Assembly: GCF_000243675.2 (NCBI RefSeq)
Contig: NZ_AHMM02000005.1
Span: 1-64,000 of the forward strand
Length of the DNA stretch: 64,000 nt
Direction: 5' to 3'
Source of the DNA: Leptospira inadai serovar Lyme str. 10
Lineage (GTDB): Bacteria; Spirochaetota; Leptospiria; Leptospirales; Leptospiraceae
Below, one piece after another: positions 26,307 to 33,842 of this stretch. Numbering within the stretch: position 1 is the stretch's first letter; each line of letters begins with the position of its first letter. A program made the position numbers and the translations under genes. Below the pieces are notes generated by a model. That model searched no databases and had not been told where the DNA came from. It was given only the letters and a program-made list of their open reading frames with translations.

Positions 26307-26906
26307 TTAAGTAAAGAAGACGAAGAATAAGAATACTTTTACGAACAATACGAGTATGCCTGCTTCCAGTTCGCTCGCTTCTTGCGCCTTATCAAAGGAT
26401 GTTAAGGCCAATATCCATTCTTCCACTTCTTCGGCAATCTCGGCGTCGTCGAAATCGACCAGATTGATTTTTTTGTATCCGCCTTTCGGAATAGTTACGC
26501 CGCAGGTGGAGCAAAGATCGGAAAGGATCTCCATGGATTCCTCTCGCACGATCGCGGAGAATTCTCCCATTTCCCTGGTTTCGAGCAGGACCGCCTCTCC
26601 CAATTCTAAAATTTCCTCCATGACGGCTTCGCTTCCCTCTTCCTCGGCAAGTTCCCTCCATCCGCGTAGACAGTCCAAAAGTTCGTCCGCAAGTTCCAAA
26701 ATCTTGTCGGAAGCTTCCTTTCGCTTTTCCTCGGAGAGCGATTCGGAAAATCCCTTCATCCAGGATTCCTGAACGGCATTCAAGGCGCCTTCTCCGCTGC
26801 TTAAAAAACCTAAGAGCAGATAGATCAACGCCCAAGGATTTTCGGGATGACCGTTTGCGACGCAGAACTTTTGGAAAGATTGAAACTCTTTAAGCGGGAA
26901 TGCCAT
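26307..26906 (-). CDS. Acidic helical protein of unknown function
   Basis: The 199-residue product is strongly acidic in its centre (SEEKRKEASDKILELADELL, EEILELGEAVLLETREMGEF), probably all helical, with a CSTCG pair near residue 135. It ends in a very hydrophobic tail (ILVLFVKVFLFFVFFT) that could be a C-terminal membrane anchor. No family is recognised. A protein of similar size and acidity lies at 49.7-50.4 kb, but I cannot show homology by eye. The upstream 175 bases to the aminotransferase hold nothing recognisable. Confidence 0.6.
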   Translation of the reverse strand: MAFPLKEFQSFQKFCVANGHPENPWALIYLLLGFLSSGEGALNAVQESWMKGFSESLSEEKRKEASDKILELADELLDCLRGWRELAEEEGSEAVMEEILELGEAVLLETREMGEFSAIVREESMEILSDLCSTCGVTIPKGGYKKINLVDFDDAEIAEEVEEWILALTSFDKAQEASELEAGILVLFVKVFLFFVFFT

Positions 26907-27005
26907 ACGTTCTAACAGAATCCTTTTACGTGATTTACATGCAAGCAGATTGCTTCTCGCAAATCGCTTTCCAATTTATGGCGATAGAATAAGATCAGTT
27001 CAATC

Positions 27006-27833
27006 ATGGCTAAATACAAGGCTGCGGTAATACAACTAAATAGTAATGCAGATCCTTCCGCCAATTTAGGAAAGGCAGGAGAGTCTATTCGAAACGCGGC
27101 GGAAAAAGGAGCAAAACTGATCGGCCTTCCCGAAAATTTTCCTTTCCTCGGATCGGAAAAGGAAAAATTGGAACGTGGGGAGGAGATCCAAAGATTGTCC
27201 GAGAGTTTTCTCGGTCAAACTTCCCGCGAACATCGCATCTATCTCTTAGGCGGCGGATATCCTGTCCGGACGGCGAGCGGAAAAGTGCTGAACACCGCCG
27301 CCCTTTACGGACCGGACGGAAAAGAAATATTCAGATATTATAAAATTCATTTATTCGATACGGATCCGGGAGACGGAGTCGAATACAGGGAATCTAGAAG
27401 CGTCGATTCGGGAAAGGAGCCCTCACCGATATTCTTTTCCTCCGATTTAGGTAATATTTCCACCGTAATATGCTATGACCTTCGTTTCCCCGAGCTATTC
27501 CGTGCCTTGGTTTCTAAAGGAGCGGAGATCATATTCGTTCCGTCCGCATTCACGAAACTGACAGGCATCGCTCACTGGGAGCCGCTTTTAAGAGCTAGGG
27601 CAATAGAAAATTTTTGCTATATTCTCGCACCGGCGCAGACGGGTTTGCATGGAACGGGAAGAGAAACATACGGGCATTCCATGATCGTTTCTCCCTGGGG
27701 AGAAATTTTATCCGAATCGGGAATCGAGGAAGGAATTATTTATGCTGATATCGATACGGATGAAATTAGGACGGCTAGAAAGAAAATCCCTTCTTTAAAA
27801 CATCGTAAGTTCGTTGCCGATTGGGAAAAGTAG
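27006..27833 (+). CDS. Nitrilase-superfamily carbon-nitrogen hydrolase (Nit2/omega-amidase-like)
   Basis: The 275-residue cytoplasmic amidase has the full catalytic triad: E43 in LPENFPFLG, K113 in YYKIHLFD and C156 in STVICYDLRFPELFR. The pattern DTDPGDGVEYRES after the Lys and the C-terminal HSMIVSPWGEIL place it with Nit1/Nit2-type enzymes. These hydrolyse deaminated glutathione or alpha-ketoglutaramate-type substrates. Substrate assignment is inference from the subfamily pattern. A YdeI-like gene follows after 15 bases and is likely co-transcribed. Confidence 0.9.
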   Translation: MAKYKAAVIQLNSNADPSANLGKAGESIRNAAEKGAKLIGLPENFPFLGSEKEKLERGEEIQRLSESFLGQTSREHRIYLLGGGYPVRTASGKVLNTAALYGPDGKEIFRYYKIHLFDTDPGDGVEYRESRSVDSGKEPSPIFFSSDLGNISTVICYDLRFPELFRALVSKGAEIIFVPSAFTKLTGIAHWEPLLRARAIENFCYILAPAQTGLHGTGRETYGHSMIVSPWGEILSESGIEEGIIYADIDTDEIRTARKKIPSLKHRKFVADWEK

Positions 27834-27848
27834 AGGTATAAAAGCATT

Positions 27849-28442
27849 ATGAAAGAGGAATCCAAAGAAATTCCCACGACCGAGTTTCGTTCCCGAAAAG
27901 AATGGGAAAAATGGCTGAAAGGAAATCATTCCGCCGTTCTCGGAATCTGGCTTAAATTCGCTAAAAAAGATTCCGGAATAAAAACGATAACGTATGAAGA
28001 GGCGATTGAAATCGCTCTTTGTTACGGTTGGATCGATAGTCAAAAAAAACCGCTGGATGCACAATATTGGCTGCAGAAGTTTTCTCCCCGAGGTAAGAAA
28101 AGCATTTGGTCCAAGATCAATCGTACTAAGGCGGAAGAATTAATTGCCTCGGGCAAAATGAAATCCGCCGGGCTGAAAGCGATAGAAAATGCGAGGCAAA
28201 ACGGATCTTGGGAAAAAGCGTACGAATCCCAAGGACGAATCACCGTACCGGAAGATCTAAAGCAGGCTTTGGAAAAAAACAAAAAAGCGAAAGCATTCTT
28301 CGAAACTTTGGACAGCGCGAATCGATACGCGATATTATTTCGAATTCATAATGCTAAAAAAGAAGAAACAAGAATCAAGCGACTTACACAATTCGTGGAG
28401 ATGCTGGAACGCAACGAGAAGATTCATAATAAGAAGTCGTAA
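27849..28442 (+). CDS. YdeI/OmpD-associated family protein
   Basis: The 197-residue protein carries the landmarks of this family: FRSRKEWEKWLKGNH, GIWLKFAKKDSG, YEEAIEIALCYGWIDSQKK, the FSPRGKKSIWSKIN box, and the C-terminal helical part EDLKQALEKNKKAKAFFETL with RIKRLTQFVEML. In other bacteria relatives have been tied to protection against bacteriocins or antimicrobial peptides, but no biochemical activity is established. It lies 15 bases downstream of a nitrilase-family gene in an apparent two-gene operon. Confidence 0.85.
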   Translation: MKEESKEIPTTEFRSRKEWEKWLKGNHSAVLGIWLKFAKKDSGIKTITYEEAIEIALCYGWIDSQKKPLDAQYWLQKFSPRGKKSIWSKINRTKAEELIASGKMKSAGLKAIENARQNGSWEKAYESQGRITVPEDLKQALEKNKKAKAFFETLDSANRYAILFRIHNAKKEETRIKRLTQFVEMLERNEKIHNKKS

Positions 28443-28472
28443 TTTCCCGCTTTCGGGCCGAGAAAGTTAAGT

Positions 28473-28612
28473 TCAAAGACCAAAATATTACATCCCTGGC
28501 ACGAAGCCGGCCTTGGCTCCAATCCTCCGGACGAGATCCGTACACTCGTTGAAATTCCGTCCGGAAGCAAAGCAAAAGCAGGGATCTCCTTTTTTCCCGG
28601 CCCCGGCTCGTG
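28473..28612 (+). pseudogene. Fossil of an inorganic pyrophosphatase N-terminus
   Basis: In the roughly 315-base gap after the YdeI-like gene, one frame reads KTKILHPWHEAGLG, then EIRTLVEIPSGSKAKAG, then loses sense and meets a stop. HPWH followed by VEIPSGSKxK is the N-terminal signature of family I inorganic pyrophosphatases. The active-site Asp-rich segment is missing. A short downstream stretch in another frame (LSKDSIIKALDLCRRTFPE) might be the other end of the same gene. It is too short to be functional. Confidence 0.5.
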
Positions 28613-28757
28613 GGAGTTATGGAAATGATCGACGAAGGAGAAGGCGACTAAAAAATTTAGCTGCCGAGGAACCGGAAGGTCCGGCCTTATCCAAAGACTC
28701 GATTATAAAAGCTTTGGATCTATGCCGCCGAACCTTTCCCGAATAAGCCGATTTCGA

Positions 28758-29582
28758 TCAGCTCCCATGAATATCGTCCAGAAATCCTTTTAGGAGCGTG
28801 AAGAATTCATTCGGCTTATCCAAATGCAACCAATGACCGGCTCCTTCCACGACGGCATACGGAAATCCGGAACCTAATTTATGCAATGATAATGGACCGT
28901 TATTTTCGGTCGTAACGACAGCATATAAAAGTCCGGAAAAATTTTTCAAAGCAGGGCTCGGATCGTAATCCAACAGAGTCTCGGTCACTCCGATTACGGT
29001 TTTCTTCGGCATGCTCATAAACTGATTCCAAATCTTTGTCTTTACCGTCGGATTCGATTTAACAAGAAGTTGTTCCCAATATCCTTGAGTCGTTTGTTCG
29101 TACGCATCGGAATGTAAAGCCGACTTTACACCGTCGCGAATGCCGTCCGGAATTCCCTTAGGGTCGCCGCCGGAATCTACGAGAAAAAGACCGAGCACCT
29201 GCTCCGGATGTTTGGCCGCGAACTCGAGAGCGACGGAGCCTCCCATGCTATGACCGACCAAGACGAATCGATTCAAGTGCAGGAATTTAGCGACCGCCGC
29301 GACGTCCTTTGTCATTGAGGAGATCGAAAAATCTCCATCTTCAGGCGGACCGGAACGACCATGCCCTCGGAGTTCGATCGAGATCACTCGTCGACTCTCC
29401 GACAATCTTTGCCTCACGTCTTCCCAATGAGAAACTTCTCCTCCCAACGAGTGCAAAAGAATGACGGGTATTCCACCCTCTCCTTCGTCTTCGAACGCGA
29501 TTTTACTTTTCGGTCCTTCGATAATCCGAGAAGTTCCCCTACAAAATACGATTCCTAACACCGAACACGCTATCATCATCAT
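28758..29582 (-). CDS. Alpha/beta-hydrolase fold protein
   Basis: The 274-residue protein has the fold's landmarks: an oxyanion-loop LLHSLGGEVSHWEDV, the strand ISIELRGHGRSGPP, the nucleophile elbow GHSMGG, the acid region FLVDSGGD, and a C-terminal His in EGAGHWLHLDKPNEF. The first 15-20 residues (MMMIACSVLGIVFC) are hydrophobic with a Cys, which might serve as a short lipoprotein signal or membrane anchor. Substrate is unknown. It is preceded on the same strand, across about 50 bases, by a truncated SDR gene. Confidence 0.85.
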   Translation of the reverse strand: MMMIACSVLGIVFCRGTSRIIEGPKSKIAFEDEGEGGIPVILLHSLGGEVSHWEDVRQRLSESRRVISIELRGHGRSGPPEDGDFSISSMTKDVAAVAKFLHLNRFVLVGHSMGGSVALEFAAKHPEQVLGLFLVDSGGDPKGIPDGIRDGVKSALHSDAYEQTTQGYWEQLLVKSNPTVKTKIWNQFMSMPKKTVIGVTETLLDYDPSPALKNFSGLLYAVVTTENNGPLSLHKLGSGFPYAVVEGAGHWLHLDKPNEFFTLLKGFLDDIHGS

Positions 29583-29632
29583 CTATAAAATCCTGAATCC
29601 TTTTTTTTAATCGCAACTCTCACCGAACGTTT

Positions 29633-30019
29633 TTAGATAATAGTTTCCCCAATGCAGACGCGAACCGTCCGAATCGACAAAGCCGTAGCTAAGTGATCTC
29701 CTCCCCAAACGTCATTGACCGGAATATCTAAGCCGGCCTTGGATTCGTTCTTAACTTTTTCAAAGAGGGATTTTACCTGCTCAGGATCCGTATGATCCAC
29801 TCGGACAGGAATTCCTACCCCACCGGCTTGAGAAACTTTCTCGGCGGTCTCTTCGATCGTTTCCGTTCGCCCTAGCTCGGACTTCAACTTCCGACTAGTG
29901 CGACCCGTAACATACACCGTGCAACCTAATTCGCCTAACGCGATCGAGATGCCTCGACCAGCTCCCCGAGTTCCTCCCGCAACGACAGCGATCTTACCGC
30001 CTAACGGTTTTGTAATCAT
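29633..30019 (-). pseudogene. Truncated short-chain dehydrogenase (N-terminal part only)
   Basis: From ATG 30019 the ORF reads KIAVVAGGTRGAGRGISIAL, the Rossmann cofactor-binding start of an SDR, then YVTGRTSRK and a segment ending LDIPVNDVWGGDH. The sequence then becomes unrelated and stops at 128 residues. The catalytic Ser-Tyr-Lys region is missing, and full SDRs need 240 or more residues, so this is a 3'-truncated remnant. An alternative ATG at 30049 lies within a TGTCATA repeat and is less likely. Relatives with VNDVWGG are usually about 300 residues long. Confidence 0.65.
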
Positions 30020-30043
30020 GACAAAAGTATACGACAGCCTAGT

Positions 30044-30060
30044 TGTCATAATCTGTCATA
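30044..30060. promoter_or_regulatory. Two TGTCATA direct repeats one helical turn apart
   Basis: TGTCATA occurs twice with a 10-base period directly upstream of the SDR remnant. The same half-site (ATGTCATA and its mirror TATGACAT) forms the inverted repeat in front of the WYL regulator about 240 bases away. This suggests one regulator once served both divergent promoters. Confidence 0.4.
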
Positions 30061-30067
30061 TTTAATC

Positions 30068-30278
30068 CAGAGGACGGAAGACAGACGCGTTCGCTTGCAG
30101 AGGACTGAGGACAGAGGACAGATGCGCTCGCTTCGCTCGCGCTAGACAGAAGCTGCTAGAGGTTGTGAAGGTTATAGAAGTAGAGGAGATATCTACTGTA
30201 ATGCAGGAATTTTTCTCTAGAACGTGGAAACTCGGCTCACCAATGTTCTGTCCTCAGTCCTCTGTCTTCTGTCCTCTG
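30068..30278. repeat. Dispersed inverted-repeat-bounded element, copy D (cleanest copy)
   Basis: This 211-base unit begins CAGAGGACGGAAGACAGA and ends TCTGTCTTCTGTCCTCTG. The two ends are inverted repeats matching at 17 of 18 bases. It holds the palindrome GCGCTCGCTTCGCTCGCGC and the core GAAGTAGAGGAGATATCTAC, CTCTAGAACGTGGAA, CTCACCAATGTTCTG shared with the copies at 11 and 15 kb. No clear target-site duplication was found. It is non-coding and sits in the divergent region between the SDR remnant and the WYL regulator. Confidence 0.8.
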
Positions 30279-30289
30279 AATATAAGATT

Positions 30290-30320
30290 GCAATATATGA
30301 CATAGGATGTCATATATTGC
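30290..30320. promoter_or_regulatory. Inverted repeat, probable operator of the WYL regulator
   Basis: Perfect 14-base arms GCAATATATGACAT and ATGTCATATATTGC are separated by AGG and end 15 bases before the regulator ATG. Position and symmetry fit an autoregulatory operator. Confidence 0.65.
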
Positions 30321-30335
30321 CAATAAGATTATCGG

Positions 30336-31295
30336 ATGCGGGCAGATCGTCTTTTAAATATTCTTTTGCATCTCCAAGCCAAGGGGAAAACCACTGCAAA
30401 GGAACTATCCTCCAAATTAGAAGTTTCGGAACGAACCGTCCACCGGGATATGGAAGCGCTTTCCGCCGCAGGAATTCCTATCTACGCCGAACGAGGTGTT
30501 GGAGGCGGTTGGGTTCTGAGCGACGGGTACAGAACGAATTTAACCGGGATGAAACGGGAAGAGGTACTCTCTTTGTTTCTTCTTCAATCGTCTCGAATCT
30601 TAGAAGATCTAGGAAGAAAAAAGGATTTCGACTCCGCATTCTTAAAACTCTTGGCAGCATTACCGCCGGCCTATAAAAAAGATGCCGAGACGGTTCGTCA
30701 AAGAATCCATATCGACGGAGCCGGTTGGAACCAAGCGATACGGGATCTTCCTCAGCTTCCGATTTTACAGGATGCGATTTGGGAAGATCGAAAAATAGAA
30801 ATATTGTACGAAAAAGAAGGCCAGACTTCGCCCAGACTTTTGGAACCGTTAGGACTCGTTGCAAAGGACACGGTCTGGTATTTAGTCGCTCGAAGAAGCA
30901 GGGAGATCCGGATCTACAGAATATCACGAATTAGAAATACTCGCCTAACGGAAGAAAGGTTCGATCGTCCCAAAAAATTCGATCTTGCGAAATATTGGGA
31001 AGTGTGGTTGCAGGATTTTCAATCCAGACTGCCGCGATATCTGGTTCGAATTAAGATCACAACCGCCTTGGAACCGCGGATACGGAATATTCCGTACGCC
31101 AAAATCACTAAGACGTTTCCTCCCAAAAAAGGTTGGAGCGAATTGGAGCTGGATCTAGAAACCCAGGATTGGGCAACAGGAATATTGATGCGCTTCGGAT
31201 CCGAAATCGAAGTACTGCATCCGCCGGAATTGAAAGAATCGATCCTTAAGAAAGCGAAGGAACTCTTGAGTCTATACGAACCTTCCGATTCCTGA
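30336..31295 (+). CDS. YafY/DeoR-type HTH transcriptional regulator with WYL domain
   Basis: The 319-residue regulator has an N-terminal winged HTH (ADRLLNILLHLQAKGKTTAK, VSERTVHRDMEALSAAGIPI, RGVGGGWVLSDGYRTNL). A middle WYL domain follows (LEPLGLVAKDTVWYLVARRS, with RIYRISRI), and a C-terminal WCX-like extension (LLMRF-type strand and LHPPELKESI). WYL domains sense small ligands or nucleic-acid species. A 14-base-arm inverted repeat immediately upstream is the likely operator. Neighbours in this family are often redox enzymes such as SDRs. Here the divergent SDR is truncated and separated from the operator by a dispersed repeat. Confidence 0.9.
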   Translation: MRADRLLNILLHLQAKGKTTAKELSSKLEVSERTVHRDMEALSAAGIPIYAERGVGGGWVLSDGYRTNLTGMKREEVLSLFLLQSSRILEDLGRKKDFDSAFLKLLAALPPAYKKDAETVRQRIHIDGAGWNQAIRDLPQLPILQDAIWEDRKIEILYEKEGQTSPRLLEPLGLVAKDTVWYLVARRSREIRIYRISRIRNTRLTEERFDRPKKFDLAKYWEVWLQDFQSRLPRYLVRIKITTALEPRIRNIPYAKITKTFPPKKGWSELELDLETQDWATGILMRFGSEIEVLHPPELKESILKKAKELLSLYEPSDS

Positions 31296-31458
31296 AATTT
31301 CCGCCGTTTATCGCAAAACCCCGGTCTCCTCTATAAAAAGTCTTCCACTTGAATTAGGAACCGTTCCATCCCAGAATGCAAAATTTAAGATTTATTATTA
31401 TTCGATCGAAATATTTTAGTCCGAAGTCCTTAAAATTTCGGGAAAAAGCGATTCGTGG

Positions 31459-32442
31459 ATGGCAGGAATCGACTCCAAAATCGTAGATTTTCGAATCTTC
31501 TGCCTTCTAATAAGAGAACCTCCCAGGCTAAGAACTTCTATGCTGCTGAATCCAGAGAGCGAACATACTCAAGTTAGAAATTTCTTAGAGCTTACTACGG
31601 ACGCGGTTATTCTAGCGGATTCCCACGGGAGGCTTATCGAATTTAATTCCAATGCAAGGAAATTGGAGTTAATTTCCGAAAACGATTCCCTGCTGGAAAA
31701 AGATTGGTATCCGGTTCTCCGACTCCTTGCACCGGGCGACGCCGTCCATATCTTTTTAAGAACCTCCACAAGTAAGCGACGATTCGAAGTTAAAGTTGCC
31801 GCGATCCGTTTAACGGATTTTCCGGAAAAAACTTTAACCGCCTATATATTCCAAGACAAAACGGATTTTCGGAAACTTGAAGTTACGTTAAGTAGATTAA
31901 AGTCCTTGAATCGTCGGGATAGAAATAAGATCCGAGAACTCGAAATTAGAGATCCATTAACCGGATTGTTTAATAGAAATTACATGGTGGAAACATTCAA
32001 TGCGGAGCTTTCCAAGGCTACTAGAAACGGCCATTCGATAGGTATCATACTCATGGATATCGATCGATTGAAAGGAATCAACGACGCTTTCGGAAATAGC
32101 AAAGGAGATATGTTTATCGCCGAAATCGGGAAAATCCTTTTGGAGAATTCGAGAAAGAGCGATATCGCCTGCCGGTTGGGCGGAGAAGAATTCTTGCTTT
32201 TATTACCGGGAGCGGAAAGAAAAATCGTTTTGGAACGGGCCGAGAGGATTCGAGAGTTATTCTCTAAGTTTTTTGTGGAGAATTTCGCCGATCCGATTAC
32301 CGGAACTCTTTCTGCCGGAGTCGCAATGTTTCCTGCCGACGGATCTTCCGAAGATGAGCTCATCTACGCGGCAAATTCCGCATTGTACATCGCAAAGCGA
32401 TCCGGTAGAAACAGAGTCGTTTCCACCGGAACTAAAGATTAA
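31459..32442 (+). CDS. PAS-GGDEF diguanylate cyclase
   Basis: The 327-residue protein has a PAS-like sensor domain at about 33-135 (LELTTDAVILADSHGRLIEF), a short coiled linker (RKLEVTLSRLKSLNRRDRNK) and a GGDEF domain. The active-site loop is GGEEF at 241-245 and the inhibitory I-site RxxD is at 232-235 (RKSD). DPLTGLFNRNYM and ILMDIDRLKGINDAFGNSKG are standard. It should make c-di-GMP and be product-inhibited. There are no membrane segments, so it senses a cytoplasmic signal. A shorter start at ATG 31540 is also plausible. Confidence 0.92.
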   Translation: MAGIDSKIVDFRIFCLLIREPPRLRTSMLLNPESEHTQVRNFLELTTDAVILADSHGRLIEFNSNARKLELISENDSLLEKDWYPVLRLLAPGDAVHIFLRTSTSKRRFEVKVAAIRLTDFPEKTLTAYIFQDKTDFRKLEVTLSRLKSLNRRDRNKIRELEIRDPLTGLFNRNYMVETFNAELSKATRNGHSIGIILMDIDRLKGINDAFGNSKGDMFIAEIGKILLENSRKSDIACRLGGEEFLLLLPGAERKIVLERAERIRELFSKFFVENFADPITGTLSAGVAMFPADGSSEDELIYAANSALYIAKRSGRNRVVSTGTKD

Positions 32443-32486
32443 AATCGTACGAGACAGATCGAGAGGAAGATTCTCTTCTTACGTAT

Positions 32487-33161
32487 ATGGAATACGTGGA
32501 ATCTTTCGAGGGCGATCGAGCCAAGGCCTACGACGAGCGAATCGTAAGAATGATCCCGTTTTACGACGGGGTTCAGGAATTAGTGGCGACGCTACTTTTA
32601 GAATTCGTAAAGGAAAATTCCGGGATACTTTGTGCGGGATGCGGAACCGGTGCGGACTTTCAAAAATTATTAGAAGTCGCACCGGATCGATACTCCATCA
32701 CCGGAGTTGATCCTTCTCCGGAAATGATTTCCCAGGCTAAAATAAAGTACCCTTCATTGAGATTCGAATGTTGCACCGTTCAGAATCTGCCGGTCGATAT
32801 CGCTTATGCGGGAGCGACATTATTGTTCGTCCTCCATTTTCTCCCCGACGACGGCGCCAAACTTTCCCTATTACAAGAAATTGCAAAAAGACTCGAGCCC
32901 GGAAGTACATTCATATTATTCGACCTCTGCGACCCCTCACCACATAACCGGGATTTTATTTTCCGTTCCGCAGAATCTTATTTAAAAAATTTTAAAGAAT
33001 GGAAATCAAGCGAATTAAAATTGTATATCAAACGAGTAAAACGACTGCATCGGATTTCCGAATTTCGTTATCAGGAATTATTTCATGCGGCCGGATTCTC
33101 AAATGCACAACAAGTCTTTCAAGCAATGCACGTCTGCGGCTGGGTCGTTTTCAAGAACTAG
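32487..33161 (+). CDS. Class I SAM-dependent methyltransferase
   Basis: The 224-residue protein is a Rossmann-fold methyltransferase. Motif I is ILCAGCGTGADFQKLL, the acidic strand is ITGVDPSPEMISQA, and the post-motif is LLFVLHFLPDDGAKLSLLQE with LEPGSTFILFDLCD. The N-terminus (DRAKAYDERIVRMIPFYDGV) matches small-molecule methyltransferases acting after a TrmR/YcgJ-like fold. Substrate is unknown. It starts 45 bases after the diguanylate cyclase stop and may share its transcript. Confidence 0.88.
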   Translation: MEYVESFEGDRAKAYDERIVRMIPFYDGVQELVATLLLEFVKENSGILCAGCGTGADFQKLLEVAPDRYSITGVDPSPEMISQAKIKYPSLRFECCTVQNLPVDIAYAGATLLFVLHFLPDDGAKLSLLQEIAKRLEPGSTFILFDLCDPSPHNRDFIFRSAESYLKNFKEWKSSELKLYIKRVKRLHRISEFRYQELFHAAGFSNAQQVFQAMHVCGWVVFKN

Positions 33162-33228
33162 AGTGACAATTATCAATCGTTCACTCCTATCATAACGCCG
33201 AAATTCTAATAGCCTCGACATTACTATC

Positions 33229-33249
33229 CGGAATGATTTAATCATTCCG
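33229..33249. promoter_or_regulatory. Inverted repeat before the HdeD-like gene
   Basis: Perfect 9-base arms (CGGAATGAT and ATCATTCCG) flank a TTA spacer. The repeat ends 18 bases before the ATG and just upstream of the AGGAAGG ribosome site. It could be an operator or a 5'-leader hairpin. Confidence 0.45.
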
Positions 33250-33267
33250 AATTCATATAGGAAGGTA

Positions 33268-33813
33268 GTGATGAATTCCGTAAAACCGAAAGCGGCCAAA
33301 CACTGGTGGATTCACGTGATCGTAGGAATCCTCTGGATAGGAGTCGGAATTATTACCTTATTTTTCCCGATCCAAAGCTATTTAGGTTTGAGCATCGCAT
33401 TTTCGATCATATTAGCGATGACGGGCCTATTTCAAATTTCTTTTGCGATATCGAACCGAAATCGATTCTCCGGTTGGGGCTGGAATCTTGCATTAGGAAT
33501 TCTAGATATAATTGTCGGATCAGTCCTGCTAGTTCATCCCGAAGTGACCGCCATTACTCTTCCTTTTATTTTAGGTTTTTGGTTGGTGTTCCGCGGAGTC
33601 TCTTTAATTTCATTCGCCCTCGAAGTGCACTCCGTTCAATCGTATCCTTGGGGCTGGCTTTTATTTAGCGGAATCGCAACCGTTCTGTTCGCATTAGGAA
33701 TACTCTTCTTTCCGCTGCTCGGGATGTTCACTATCCTCGTATGGGCGGGTGCCGGGTTCCTGATTTCAGGTTTCGGGAATATGTGTCTAGGATGGAAGGA
33801 GTGGAAAGCATAA
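33268..33813 (+). CDS. HdeD/DUF308-family membrane protein
   Basis: The 181-residue integral membrane protein has about six hydrophobic segments (HVIVGILWIGVGIITLFF, LSIAFSIILAMTGLFQISFA, WNLALGILDIIVGSVLLVH, and further pairs). This matches the HdeD acid-resistance/DUF308 family, in which two three-helix DUF308 units are repeated. E. coli HdeD supports survival at high cell density in acid; the molecular role is unclear. An AGGAAGG site precedes the ATG, with a 21-base inverted repeat just upstream. Confidence 0.85.
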   Translation: MMNSVKPKAAKHWWIHVIVGILWIGVGIITLFFPIQSYLGLSIAFSIILAMTGLFQISFAISNRNRFSGWGWNLALGILDIIVGSVLLVHPEVTAITLPFILGFWLVFRGVSLISFALEVHSVQSYPWGWLLFSGIATVLFALGILFFPLLGMFTILVWAGAGFLISGFGNMCLGWKEWKA

Positions 33814-33842
33814 CTCTCCGAACGCGGCCTATCAACGTTTTA

